Shown here one piece after another: positions 22,414 through 29,396 of a stretch of 30,683 nt of DNA (its first letter is position 1; each line of letters begins with the position of its first letter). The notes under the pieces were generated by a model. The model ran no database searches. It was not told the DNA's origin and saw only the letters and a list, made by a program, of their open reading frames with translations. This DNA comes from Damh-18 sp964390945 (lineage in GTDB: Bacteria; Patescibacteriota; Minisyncoccia; Phycocordibacterales; UBA918), in the NCBI GenBank assembly GCA_964390945.1, contig CAYMIV010000011.1, positions 1 through 30,683 of the forward strand. The letters are read 5' to 3'. Position numbers and translations under genes: made by a program.

Positions 22414-22887
22414 ATGCGACGACCAATCAAACGACGACCAGCCATGAGGGGTGATGACCGCTATAACTCGGTCAATGTTACCCGACTCATCAACTACATC
22501 ATGCTCCGCGGTCAGAAAGAGACAGCGCGCAAGATTGTGTATGCGGCACTCGAAGAAATTAAGAATGCAAAAGAAGGAGGTGGCGAGCCGGTAGAGGTGC
22601 TTGAAACAGCAATTCGCAATGCAGGACCACAGATGGAAGTTCGTTCTCGTCGTGTTGGTGGTGCGAACTATCAGGTTCCCCGTGAGGTTCGTCCAGAACG
22701 ACGTCTCGCACTCGCGTTTCGCTGGATTATTGCAGCAGCACGCGGCCAGAAAGCAACGCCCATGCACATTGCGCTCGCTAAAGAAATTATGTCAGCGGCA
22801 CGAGAAGAGGGTGCGGCAGTGAAGAAGAAGGAAGATACGCATCGAATGGCAGAGGCTAACCGAGCATTCGCCCACTTCGCTTGGTAA
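22414..22887 (+). CDS. rpsG: 30S ribosomal protein S7
   Basis: Primary 16S rRNA-binding protein that nucleates assembly of the small-subunit head. 157 residues match the usual 155-160. Recognisable: a basic start (MRRPIKRRP), the NYIMLRGQKETARKIVYAAL helix region, NAGPQMEVRSRRVGG with the expected pattern V-x-x-R-R-V-G-G, VPREVRPERRLALAFRW, and the C-terminal HRMAEANRAFAHFAW. A weak AGGA lies 9 bases before ATG 22414. The stop codon (22885-22887) lies inside the left arm of an 18-base inverted repeat that surrounds a strong terminator, so transcription probably ends before the next genes. Confidence 0.97.
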   Translation: MRRPIKRRPAMRGDDRYNSVNVTRLINYIMLRGQKETARKIVYAALEEIKNAKEGGGEPVEVLETAIRNAGPQMEVRSRRVGGANYQVPREVRPERRLALAFRWIIAAARGQKATPMHIALAKEIMSAAREEGAAVKKKEDTHRMAEANRAFAHFAW

Positions 22888-23006
22888 TCATTAAAACTGG
22901 CGACTGACTTTGTCGCACTACGAAAAAAGACCCTCACTGGACCACGTGTCCCATTCGGGTCTTTTTTCTTGTGCTCCTCGTCATCCATCCAGTTTTAATG
23001 ATTACC
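22883..23006 (+). terminator. rpsG terminator enclosed by an 18-base perfect inverted repeat
   Basis: The core terminator is an 11-base stem (22923-22933 with 22957-22967, AAAAAAGACCC and its complement) with T6 and a 23-base loop. Around it, 22883-22900 is the exact reverse complement of 22989-23006 (18 bases), and its left arm contains the rpsG stop codon. A small stem (22900-22904 with 22912-22916) lies between. Further stems follow downstream (23015-23023 with 23042-23050; 23062-23068 with 23073-23079). Confidence 0.8.
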
Positions 23007-23124
23007 TCGGTGACCCGAAAATAAGGAGCCGAAGGCGACTATATTTTCGGAGTCCGTCGGCGCATTGCTTCCGCAATGCTTTGCGCAGACGCCGCACCAT
23101 ACAACACCCACTATTCACCCAAAG

Positions 23125-23146
23125 AAAAAGCCCCGCAACGCGAGGC
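23125..23146 (-). terminator. Terminator of the 84-residue membrane-protein gene
   Basis: GCCCCGC (23130-23136) pairs with GCGAGGC (23140-23146) with one mismatch and a 3-base loop; on the minus strand it is followed by TTTTTC. It lies 17 bases past the minus-strand stop at 23163. Confidence 0.75.
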
Positions 23147-23162
23147 TTCGAATTTACGGACA

Positions 23163-23417
23163 TTAGCGGAAAATGGCCTGGTACACATCGACCGCAAACC
23201 ACCCGACACAGGTACCGACTGCGATGGGGGCGAGTGTGAACCCCAAAAACCAAAGCTTGTTTCTCCAAGAACTCCCCACGAACCAGATTTCCTTCAGATA
23301 CTTAAACCAGGTATACGCCGGGCGACCGTGTCCTTCGAGAACAATGGATAGGTAGAGCCACGCCGCATACCAGAGACCCAACGCACACATGATGCTGAGA
23401 AAAAGTGTCGCAGACAT
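23163..23417 (-). CDS. 84-residue membrane protein, unknown function
   Basis: From ATG 23417, preceded on minus by GGGGAGGTGAAA, an excellent Shine-Dalgarno that fixes the start. The product MSATLFLSIMCALG... has two clear membrane segments (about residues 3-24 and 58-78) joined by a basic, aromatic loop (GHGRPAYTWFKYLKEIW, SSWRNK). Loop charge suggests both ends outside and the loop inside, by the positive-inside rule. I recognise no family. Its strong ribosome-binding site sets it apart from the core genes nearby and resembles the cassette at 2832-4791. It lies in the block that separates rpsL-rpsG from fusA, has its own terminator, and is divergent from the next gene. A TTGACG with TTTTAT 17 bases on (minus, about 23480-23450) may be its promoter. 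Confidence 0.7.
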   Translation of the reverse strand: MSATLFLSIMCALGLWYAAWLYLSIVLEGHGRPAYTWFKYLKEIWFVGSSWRNKLWFLGFTLAPIAVGTCVGWFAVDVYQAIFR

Positions 23418-23493
23418 TTTCACCTCCCCACTCTGAACAATCTGAAAGAATAAAATCACGGTTATGCACAAACGTCAATTTTGAATATCATCG

Positions 23494-23502
23494 TGATACA
23501 AT
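23494..23502 (+). promoter_or_regulatory. Extended -10 promoter of the 23531 gene
   Basis: TGATACAAT (23494-23502) is an extended -10 ending 28 bases before ATG 23531. It supports that start over the longer in-frame reading that begins at 23405. Confidence 0.5.
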
Positions 23503-23530
23503 TCTCTGGTATCAGCTTAAGTGTATTTCT

Positions 23531-23917
23531 ATGGAAGGTGCAGAATCGTTTGGAAAGATAAGCCAGCAAGAGGATGCAGCAATTGGTTTTAGGAATCAAC
23601 TTGCTGGTTTTGAGGCGTCGCGAAATAATGAATTGTTTCCAAATATCTCAGCGGCGATATTCGGGTTTGCGCAATACATAACCAAAGGAAGCGAGGGTGT
23701 GCTTGAGGCTGTGAGAAAAATGGAAAACTACCGACTTGAAAAAGAAGCAGCAAAACTCCACGAGTTTAATCTTGCAAACGCTGCGGTACTCCATCGGTAC
23801 GCTGAAATTCTCGATATGTATCCCGAAAGTGCCAAATCACTCGAGGACACCTTCCCGTGGCTTAGGGGAATATATGAATGGGGCGATCGACACGTATTAA
23901 AAACCGCGACATCGTAA
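23531..23917 (+). CDS. Small helical protein, unknown function
   Basis: 128 residues from ATG 23531, the first start after the extended -10 box. No signal peptide or membrane segment; the chain looks wholly alpha-helical, with alternating charged and hydrophobic residues (for example VLEAVRKMENYRLEKEAAKLHEFN) and a C-terminal WLRGIYEWGDRHVL segment. No cysteine and no motif that I recognise. Its stop is 5 bases before the ATG of the GH15-like gene, so the two are probably co-transcribed and may work together, for example as a small partner or regulator of the enzyme; that link rests only on position. Confidence 0.65.
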   Translation: MEGAESFGKISQQEDAAIGFRNQLAGFEASRNNELFPNISAAIFGFAQYITKGSEGVLEAVRKMENYRLEKEAAKLHEFNLANAAVLHRYAEILDMYPESAKSLEDTFPWLRGIYEWGDRHVLKTATS

Positions 23918-23922
23918 GTAAA

Positions 23923-24981
23923 ATGCCCATTGATTTCGATGCCGAGATACGAAAGCATCTCGATGAAATCCTAAAACTTCGCAAACCAACAGGAGTTTTT
24001 ACCGCCGCCGCACACTCGGTAAGCACCGGCTACGATAAGGCGTGGCTTCGCGACAATTATTTCACTGTTCTCGGATTCCTCGAAACCGGTGACCTTGAAA
24101 CCGTACGGCAGACTGCGCGAGCGCTCCTTCAGGTTTTCCTAAAGCACAAAGACAAGATTAATTGGGCGATTGAGCATAAGCCGTATGAGACGTGGCAGTA
24201 CATTCACGCGCGTTTCCATCCAGAAACGTTTGAAGAATACTGGGAGGAGTGGGGCAATCGGCAGAATGATGCGGTCGGGGAAATACTGAACCTCATCGTT
24301 GATCTCGAGCTTCGCGGGATGCCCGTTGTAACACTTGATGAAGAACGGGAAATGGCACAGAAGATTATCGACTACCTCATCCGCATCGAATACTGGCACG
24401 ATGAAGACAATGGTATTTGGGAGGAAGGAATGGAAGTGCACGCATCATCCGTTGCATCAGTGGTTGCTGCACTAAAGAAGGCTTCAAAAGTCTCATGGCT
24501 CCGTGTCCCTGAGGGCGTAATTGAAAAAGGAGAGACTGCTCTCCGCACGCTCCTTCCGCGTGAATCACAGAATAAATTCGCCGACCTCGCACTTCTCTCC
24601 GTCGTCTATCCATTTAACGAGGCGACTGAAGAAGAAACAATCGAAATTCTTCGCAACGTTGAGTATCATCTCACGCGCGACAAAGGTGTTATTCGCTATA
24701 AGAATGACCGCTACTACAACAAGAATAATGATGGATTTAGCGAAGAGGCTGAGTGGTGTATGGGACTCTCGTGGCTCTCCATCATTTACGCGCTTCGCGG
24801 TGAGAAGGAAAAGGCGGAGCACTATCTTCTCCGGGCCCGCGATACGCTTACGTCAGACGGTCTCATTCCCGAGCTCTATTATTCCCACAGCAGTGTACCA
24901 AACGAAAACATTCCACTCGGGTGGGCGGAGAGTATGTACGTCGTGGCTCTCCAGAAATTCAAGGTCTCAGTTGTTGAATGA
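23923..24981 (+). CDS. GH15/phosphorylase-kinase-alpha-like (alpha/alpha)6-barrel glycosidase
   Basis: 352 residues from ATG 23923; ATG 23878 is in frame but overlaps the previous gene. Family marks of GH15 glucoamylases and related PHKA-type proteins: GYDKAWLRDNY (about 36-46, substrate-binding helix), GNRQNDAVGEIL (about 111-122), and the general-acid region NGIWEEGMEVHASSVASVVAAL with the W-E-E pair (about 166-187). Also WCMGLSWL, ELYYS and the late PLGWAESMYVVAL, where the glutamate would match the catalytic base. It probably acts on alpha-glucans or a related oligosaccharide in the cytoplasm, as no signal peptide is seen. It is shorter than full fungal or archaeal enzymes because the N-terminal beta domain is absent. 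Confidence 0.8.
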   Translation: MPIDFDAEIRKHLDEILKLRKPTGVFTAAAHSVSTGYDKAWLRDNYFTVLGFLETGDLETVRQTARALLQVFLKHKDKINWAIEHKPYETWQYIHARFHPETFEEYWEEWGNRQNDAVGEILNLIVDLELRGMPVVTLDEEREMAQKIIDYLIRIEYWHDEDNGIWEEGMEVHASSVASVVAALKKASKVSWLRVPEGVIEKGETALRTLLPRESQNKFADLALLSVVYPFNEATEEETIEILRNVEYHLTRDKGVIRYKNDRYYNKNNDGFSEEAEWCMGLSWLSIIYALRGEKEKAEHYLLRARDTLTSDGLIPELYYSHSSVPNENIPLGWAESMYVVALQKFKVSVVE

Positions 24982-25013
24982 AAAAGCCCGATGCTCATCC
25001 GAGCATCGGGCTT
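24981..25013 (-). terminator. Terminator shared by the GH15-like gene and the minus-strand surface protein
   Basis: Perfect 13-base stem (24984-24996 with 25001-25013), loop ATCC. On the minus strand it is followed by a run of T (from the A run 24981-24985), making it a strong terminator for the gene ending at 25019; on plus it has fewer T but probably also blocks. Confidence 0.85.
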
Positions 25014-25018
25014 CGTTG

Positions 25019-26077
25019 CTAGTCGTACGCCCGCGGCCGCTTTCCGAAACGTCGAGCAAATGCGTACAGGATAAAAAGAATGACAAAAAGAAGCGCAAGC
25101 TGAACAAGCGCGGGATGGGACAGAACGAGAGAGGCAGCGAGGAGGATGAAGGAATAGAACCATCCTGCGAGCGCCACTCCTGCGGCAAGAACCTTTTCAA
25201 AATAACTTGTGTGAGCGTTGGGGAGTCGCGAGCGAGTGATTGTCGCCATGGAGGGCTCGGTGTCTGTGGCCGATTCAGACACGATGAGTTCCGCCGGCGG
25301 TGAGGTTTCAATTTCGTCTCTGTTGTTAAGATATGAATACATGGGATCATTGCGTGTTGCCCTATATTCATCAATTGCATCTTTTGCGTTATTGATTCCG
25401 CCAGTTACCGATCTTAGTATGTTATGTGCGGTTTGGTTTTCGAGGTACTTCTCAAGTCCTTCTTTTGGTTTTTCCGAGAACTCCTCCGATGGTTCTGTGG
25501 AATCATTATTCTCACCTGCCTCTTTTGCTTTTTCACTTTGATTCTCATTCCCGGCCTCTTTCACAGTGTTTGCGAGAAGAGGGTCGGTCCCGTTCGCGAC
25601 CTCATCAGCGTCACTTGCCCCGTCGTTATCATCGTCGCTGTCGGTCTCGTTTCCAATGCCGTCGCTATCCGTATCGTAGTCAACGAAGATGTTCATCTCC
25701 GACCGCGCACTCACAACCTCAATCATTTCGGCATTCTCGCCAAGCGGATGAATTTGGGTGTTCGACAACGATGCAACGAGGATGTGTTCACCGTACGACG
25801 GAGTCCAATCAATCCACGCCTCAATGAGGCGTCCGGGAAGGGCGCTCACGTATGAGACGCCAATTCGTTTCTCATTGTCCTCAAAGCGCACGGTTCCCGT
25901 AAGGTCGTGGTCGGTGTTGTTTCGGAGCGCCACATAGATACGGACGGGTGTGTTGGCAAATACCGACTCATTTTCAAACCAAATTCCCTGTACGAATCCC
26001 GCATTCATTTCTTCGGCGGTCACCAGGACCGGGAAGAGTAACGAGAGAACAGCACTTACTGACAGCAGCAATTTCAT
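25019..26077 (-). CDS. Surface protein with thrombospondin type 3-like calcium repeats and C-terminal membrane anchor
   Basis: 352 residues. An N-terminal signal peptide (MKLLLSVSAVLSLLFPVLVTAEE) leads to a beta-sandwich segment (about 28-125) resembling CARDB-type Ig domains. Residues about 133-165 hold a run of D-x-D-x-D-G repeats (DYDTDSDGIGN, DSDDDNDGASDADE) of the thrombospondin type 3 kind, which bind calcium. A low-complexity acidic/Asn/Lys stretch (170-215) and a helical segment follow, then one or two membrane helices (about 300-345) and a basic tail (ARRFGKRPRAYD), the usual stop-transfer layout. It is exported and anchored with its domains outside. A TATAAT (minus, 26091-26086) lies just before the ATG, so the message is nearly leaderless. 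Function unknown; adhesion is an inference. Confidence 0.8.
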   Translation of the reverse strand: MKLLLSVSAVLSLLFPVLVTAEEMNAGFVQGIWFENESVFANTPVRIYVALRNNTDHDLTGTVRFEDNEKRIGVSYVSALPGRLIEAWIDWTPSYGEHILVASLSNTQIHPLGENAEMIEVVSARSEMNIFVDYDTDSDGIGNETDSDDDNDGASDADEVANGTDPLLANTVKEAGNENQSEKAKEAGENNDSTEPSEEFSEKPKEGLEKYLENQTAHNILRSVTGGINNAKDAIDEYRATRNDPMYSYLNNRDEIETSPPAELIVSESATDTEPSMATITRSRLPNAHTSYFEKVLAAGVALAGWFYSFILLAASLVLSHPALVQLALLFVILFILYAFARRFGKRPRAYD

Positions 26078-26085
26078 ACCTCTCT

Positions 26086-26122
26086 ATTATATATTGCCGA
26101 ATGGTTGCAAATACCGTATAGT
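26086..26122. promoter_or_regulatory. Back-to-back promoters of fusA (plus) and the surface protein (minus)
   Basis: For fusA, TTGCCG (26094-26099) and TATAGT (26117-26122) with an ideal 17-base spacer. For the minus gene, TATAAT (26091-26086). The two promoters nearly touch, so they may compete. Plus-strand transcription would begin near 26129, leaving a leader of about 190 bases for fusA. Confidence 0.6.
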
Positions 26123-26128
26123 ATGCGC

Positions 26129-26319
26129 GTTCTGCCCAGCCCCACTTTTGTGGCGGATACGATGGGAATAATCTTTTGTTGGGGGGTCGCACAGTTCCCC
26201 CGCCTCGTATCGGCAGCAAAAGTGGAGCTGGACTTTTCTTTCTATGGCGCTTTTCAGAATGCGCCACAAAAAGATGATGTTGATTATTCATTATTATTTC
26301 TTTATTTTTCATTCGTACC
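26129..26319 (+). promoter_or_regulatory. Structured 5' leader of fusA with an overlapping upstream ORF
   Basis: Nested stems: CCACTTTTG (26142-26150) with CAAAAGTGG (26217-26225); GATACGA (26156-26162) with TCGTATC (26205-26211); a G-run (26181-26186) with CCCCC (26197-26201). A second hairpin pairs TGGCGC (26245-26250) with GCGCCA (26261-26266). The tail before the fusA ATG is U-rich without a Shine-Dalgarno. A 33-codon ORF (ATG 26244 to TAA 26345) overlaps the fusA start in another frame. Long structured leaders are rare in this window. I recognise no riboswitch class. Confidence 0.55.
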
Positions 26320-28491
26320 ATGGCACGAGCATTTCCACTTCATAAACTCCGCAACTTCGGCATTGTTGCCCACGTAGACGCCGGAAAGACAACCACGTCT
26401 GAACGTGTGCTTTTCTATACGGGAATGAGCCACAAAATCGGCGAAGTCCATGACGGCAACACCGTGACTGACTGGATGGAGCAAGAACGCGAACGCGGCA
26501 TTACCATTACCGCAGCCGCAATTTCCTGCAATTGGACTCCCTCGCTTATTGCTGACAGAAACGACGATTCGTTCAAATACACTTTCAACATCATCGACAC
26601 ACCCGGACACATCGACTTTACCGCAGAGGTAAAGCGCTCCATGCGCGTTCTCGACGGAGCCATTGTCGTGTTCGACGGAGTTGCGGGCGTTGAGCCGCAA
26701 TCCGAAACAAACTGGCGCTACGCAAACGAAGCCGGAGTGCCACGAATTTGTTTCATCAACAAGATGGACCGCACCGGCGCCGATTTCGAGCGCTCCTATG
26801 CGTCGATTCTCGCCCGCCTCTCAAAAAAGGCAGTTCGTTACCAGATTCCGTGGGGCAGTGAAGACAACCTGAAAGGGGTTGTTGACCTTCTCAAGATGAA
26901 GGCGTACACCTTTGAGGGTGAAATGGGAATGAAAGTGGTTGAGTGTGAAATTCCCGACGAGCTCAAAGCAGACGCTGAAAAATATCACGGAGAACTCGTC
27001 GAGCGCATCGTCGAGCACGATGATGCACAGATGAGCGCATACCTCGAGGGCAAGGAGCCGACATACGAAGAACTCCAAAAAACGCTTCGCAAGGCAGTCA
27101 TCGCAAACGAGATTTTCCCCGTTATGACCGGATCGGCGCTCAAAAATATGGGTGTCCAACTCATTCTCGACGCGGTCGTCGACTATCTTCCGTCCCCGCT
27201 CGATCTTCCGGCAGTCAAAGGCATAAATCCGAACACTGATGCGGAGGAAACCCGGGATGCCTCAGATGAAGCGCCATTCTGTGCGCTTGCCTTTAAGCTT
27301 CAAACAGACCCCTTTGTCGGTCAGCTCACCTTCTTCCGTGTATACTCCGGTACCGTAAAGGCGGGTAGTTACATATACAATTCAACGAATGGCGAGAAGG
27401 AACGACTCGGACGCATTGTACGACTTATGGCGGACAAGCGTACCGAGGTTGAGGAAGTGTATGCGGGAGAAATCGCCGCCGGCGTGGGACTCAAGGATGT
27501 GAAGACTTCCCACACACTGTGTGCTGAAGATAGGCCAATTATACTCGAGCAGATTACGTTCCCAGAACCCGTTGTCGCAATGCGTATTGAGCCGAAGACA
27601 AAGAATGACCAGGAAAAAATGGGTATGGCAATGAAGAAACTTTCCGATGAAGATCCAACCTTCAAGGTTTCAACCGATGAAGAGACCCTTGAAACCATCA
27701 TTGCGGGCATGGGCGAACTCCACCTCGAAATCATTGTCGATCGTATGAAGCGCGAATTTGGCGTTGAGGCGAATGTTGGAAAGCCGCAAGTCGCCTACCG
27801 TGAGACAATCCAGCGTCCCGCCGAAGCAGAATATAAATACGTGAAGCAATCGGGAGGACGCGGTCAGTATGGCCACGTGAAGATTCGCATCAAGCCGATG
27901 GAAAAACTCGCCGAGGGCGAAGAGGTGAAGAAAAACGTTACACGCGAAGACCACTATGAATTTGTAAACAGCATTAAGGGAGGTGTGATTCCGAACGAAT
28001 ACATTCCTGCCGTTATGAAGGGCTGCAAGGAAGCGATGGCGCGCGGTTTTGTCGCGGGATACAAAATGGAGGACATTTCAGTCGAACTTTTTGACGGAAG
28101 TTATCACGAAGTGGACTCTTCGGAAATCGCATTCAAGCTCGCTGCAATCAACGCGTTCAAAGAAGCGGCAAAACAAGCGGGGGCGGTGCTTCTTGAGCCG
28201 ATAATGAAAGTCGAAGTCACCACCCCAGAGAAGTTTATGGGTGACGTGAACGGCAACATCAGTTCAAAGCGAGGACTCGTTGAGGGAATGGATGATCGCG
28301 ATATGGTAAAGGTTATCCATGCGAAGGTTCCGCTTTCTGAAATGTTCGGCTACACGACCGCACTTCGCTCTATGACCGAAGGTCGTGCGAACATGACGAT
28401 GGAGTTCGACCACTATGAGGTCGTTCCGCCGAACATCGCAATGGAGATTAAGAAGGCGCGCGGCGTCAAAGACGTTGATGAAGTGGAATAG
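26320..28491 (+). CDS. fusA: Translation elongation factor G
   Basis: GTPase that drives translocation of tRNA and mRNA on the ribosome and, with RRF, recycling. 723 residues, slightly longer than the usual 690-705. G1 AHVDAGKTTT (17-26), G2 RGITI (59-63), G3 DTPGHID (93-99), G4 NKMD (147-150) and G5 GSALKN (about 268) are all intact, with the switch residues as expected. Domains II-V follow, including the domain IV region ending VPLSEMFGYTTALRS and the MEFDHYEVVP tail. Unlike the usual rpsL-rpsG-fusA order, about 3.4 kb of other genes lie between rpsG and fusA. The leader is long and structured, there is no Shine-Dalgarno, and a long hairpin covers the stop codon. Confidence 0.98.
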   Translation: MARAFPLHKLRNFGIVAHVDAGKTTTSERVLFYTGMSHKIGEVHDGNTVTDWMEQERERGITITAAAISCNWTPSLIADRNDDSFKYTFNIIDTPGHIDFTAEVKRSMRVLDGAIVVFDGVAGVEPQSETNWRYANEAGVPRICFINKMDRTGADFERSYASILARLSKKAVRYQIPWGSEDNLKGVVDLLKMKAYTFEGEMGMKVVECEIPDELKADAEKYHGELVERIVEHDDAQMSAYLEGKEPTYEELQKTLRKAVIANEIFPVMTGSALKNMGVQLILDAVVDYLPSPLDLPAVKGINPNTDAEETRDASDEAPFCALAFKLQTDPFVGQLTFFRVYSGTVKAGSYIYNSTNGEKERLGRIVRLMADKRTEVEEVYAGEIAAGVGLKDVKTSHTLCAEDRPIILEQITFPEPVVAMRIEPKTKNDQEKMGMAMKKLSDEDPTFKVSTDEETLETIIAGMGELHLEIIVDRMKREFGVEANVGKPQVAYRETIQRPAEAEYKYVKQSGGRGQYGHVKIRIKPMEKLAEGEEVKKNVTREDHYEFVNSIKGGVIPNEYIPAVMKGCKEAMARGFVAGYKMEDISVELFDGSYHEVDSSEIAFKLAAINAFKEAAKQAGAVLLEPIMKVEVTTPEKFMGDVNGNISSKRGLVEGMDDRDMVKVIHAKVPLSEMFGYTTALRSMTEGRANMTMEFDHYEVVPPNIAMEIKKARGVKDVDEVE

Positions 28492-28513
28492 TCCACTTCA
28501 TCACGCTTTGACG
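28464..28513 (+). promoter_or_regulatory. Long hairpin spanning the fusA stop codon
   Basis: A 12-base perfect stem (28476-28487 with 28492-28503, loop ATAG containing part of the stop) continues after a small internal loop into CGTCAAAG (28464-28471) with CTTTGACG (28506-28513). Total 20 pairs around the stop TAG at 28489-28491. There is no T-run on either side, so it is not a classical terminator. It may protect the 3' end or pace release. Confidence 0.6.
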
Positions 28514-28525
28514 AACCGGAGCGAT

Positions 28526-28776
28526 GTTTTGCCGACCACAAGGAGGCAAAACCGCGAGGTCGGGGTGAGAAGCGAATACTTGGAGCTACGCAAGAGGTTG
28601 TCGATACTTTGAGTTAATGAAAAGTATCATACAACCTGAACAGCTCCTGTAAGGAGAAAGTGCATAGTGAAATTAGAGCGCAGCGAATTATTTCACTTAG
28701 CAACTTGACCCTGAAAGACACAGACACAGACGAATAAGAAAAAAGCACCCAATGAGGGTGCTTTTTTCTTATTCGT
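28526..28776 (+). ncRNA. Candidate structured non-coding RNA downstream of fusA
   Basis: No convincing ORF here, yet the plus strand folds into successive helices. (1) H-type pseudoknot: GTTTTGCC (28526-28533) with GGCAAAAC (28545-28552), and GACC (28534-28537) with GGTC (28558-28561). (2) Long arm: GGAGCT (28582-28587) with AGCTCC (28642-28647), AGGTTGT (28595-28601) with ACAACCT (28631-28637), GATACTTT (28603-28610) with AAAGTATC (28621-28628). (3) Arm: AGTGAAAT (28666-28673) with ATTTCACT (28690-28697), extended by TGC/GCA. (4) GGGT (28563-28566) with ACCC (28708-28711) could close arms 2 and 3 into a junction. The terminator at 28730-28776 ends it. I do not recognise tmRNA, RNase P, SRP or 6S consensus. 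The strand is inferred from the terminator and fusA orientation. Confidence 0.45.
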
Positions 28777-28790
28777 CGCCGTGTCTTTCA
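28712..28790. terminator. Exceptionally long terminator hairpin (core 28730-28776)
   Basis: Core stem is 21 bases, perfect: 28730-28750 with 28756-28776, 5-base loop, including A6/T6 tracts and GC-rich top (GCACCC/GGGTGC). Outside it, TGAAAGACAC (28712-28721) pairs with GTGTCTTTCA (28781-28790) across an internal loop. The A/T tracts make it a terminator in both directions. It closes the fusA/ncRNA unit on plus. Confidence 0.85.
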
Positions 28791-28937
28791 CAAGCCGGAA
28801 ACCGTTTTTGCTATCCCTAATGCAAAAATGGTTGAAATCAGGCAGGAGGCACTTGCGAGCGAAAGCAAATTAGTGACCCGACGCCCAAGATGTTGAGGAC
28901 GAAGCATAAGAAGCATAAACAGAACAAAGAAAAGTTG

Positions 28938-28968
28938 AAAAGGCCCGACGCGAAGCGTCGGGCCTTTT
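28938..28968. terminator. Bidirectional terminator hairpin
   Basis: Perfect 14-base stem (28938-28951 with 28955-28968), loop GAA, with AAAA and TTTT(T) at the ends. Between this hairpin and the one at 28730-28776 I find only very short ORFs, none with a ribosome-binding site, so 28791-28937 has no supported gene. Confidence 0.8.
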
Positions 28969-29023
28969 TGGCTCTGCCATACCACCTTATCGCCTATGGT
29001 AGTTCGACAGGCAATCCAATCCG

Positions 29024-29063
29024 AAAAAATAAGAGGGTTCCGAGAATGTACACCAGAACCCTC
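29024..29063 (-). terminator. Terminator of the 29085-29396 gene
   Basis: GAGGGTTC (29033-29040) pairs with GAACCCTC (29056-29063), 15-base loop; on the minus strand it is followed by TTATTTTTTC (from the A run 29024-29029). It lies 21 bases past the stop at 29085. Confidence 0.8.
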
Positions 29064-29084
29064 ACCCTTGCGCGTGTCGCCATT

Positions 29085-29396
29085 TTAGGAACTCGTTTGT
29101 CTCAGAGAGAATTTCATTGAAACGAAGTTGGATGCAATATCTACTTCTTCGAACGCAAACGTCAGTCCCTCGAGCATAAATCCAGGCGTGAGACGCAAAC
29201 CTATTTTATACTTTTCGTACTCAATCAATGATTCAAGATCTTTTTGCGTGATACCCAGTTTTCGAAACTCTTCCCAACCCATTTGTTTCTCCGAGCGGAG
29301 AAGAAAATCTGCGCCGGGCGTCTTGGTGTTTGTGAGTCCAACAAGTTCGACCTCGAACCCAACATCCTTAAGTGGGATGAGCGAAATTTTTTTCAT
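29085..29396 (-). CDS. 103-residue hypothetical protein
   Basis: From ATG 29396, preceded on minus by GAGGTGAT at short spacing, which supports both the gene and the start. The product begins MKKISLIPLKDVGFEVELVGL, a strand-loop-strand-like opening, then a mixed helical part with WEEFRKLGITQKDLESLIEYEKYK, and a final beta-like stretch (FAFEEVDIASNFVSMKF). No cysteine, no membrane segment, no signal peptide, so it is probably a small soluble protein with an alpha/beta fold. The GITQKDLESLI piece resembles a short helix-turn-helix-like or UBA-like helix pair, but that is not strong enough for a call. It has its own terminator and stands alone between the non-coding block and the two paralogous genes. 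Confidence 0.7.
   Translation of the reverse strand: MKKISLIPLKDVGFEVELVGLTNTKTPGADFLLRSEKQMGWEEFRKLGITQKDLESLIEYEKYKIGLRLTPGFMLEGLTFAFEEVDIASNFVSMKFSLRQTSS

Noticed and set aside
26105..26377. A 90-codon plus-strand ORF over the fusA leader.
   Set aside because: It overlaps the fusA start in another frame, covers the structured leader, has no ribosome-binding site, and lacks protein-like composition.
28600..28720. Similarity of part of the fusA-downstream RNA (TTAGAGCGCAG) to the TAAGAGCGCAC stretch of RNase P RNA.
   Set aside because: The conserved P4 elements and other RNase P boxes are absent, so the short match is probably chance.
28788..28916. A 42-residue hydrophobic ORF on the minus strand, between two terminator hairpins.
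   Set aside because: It ends next to a terminator, which is suggestive, but there is no ribosome-binding site or promoter, several alternative starts exist, and the hydrophobic residues may be chance. Left out as unsupported.
28970..29020. A possible tRNA-like patch (GGTAGTTCGACAGG).
   Set aside because: No acceptor stem, anticodon arm or T-arm can be formed around it.
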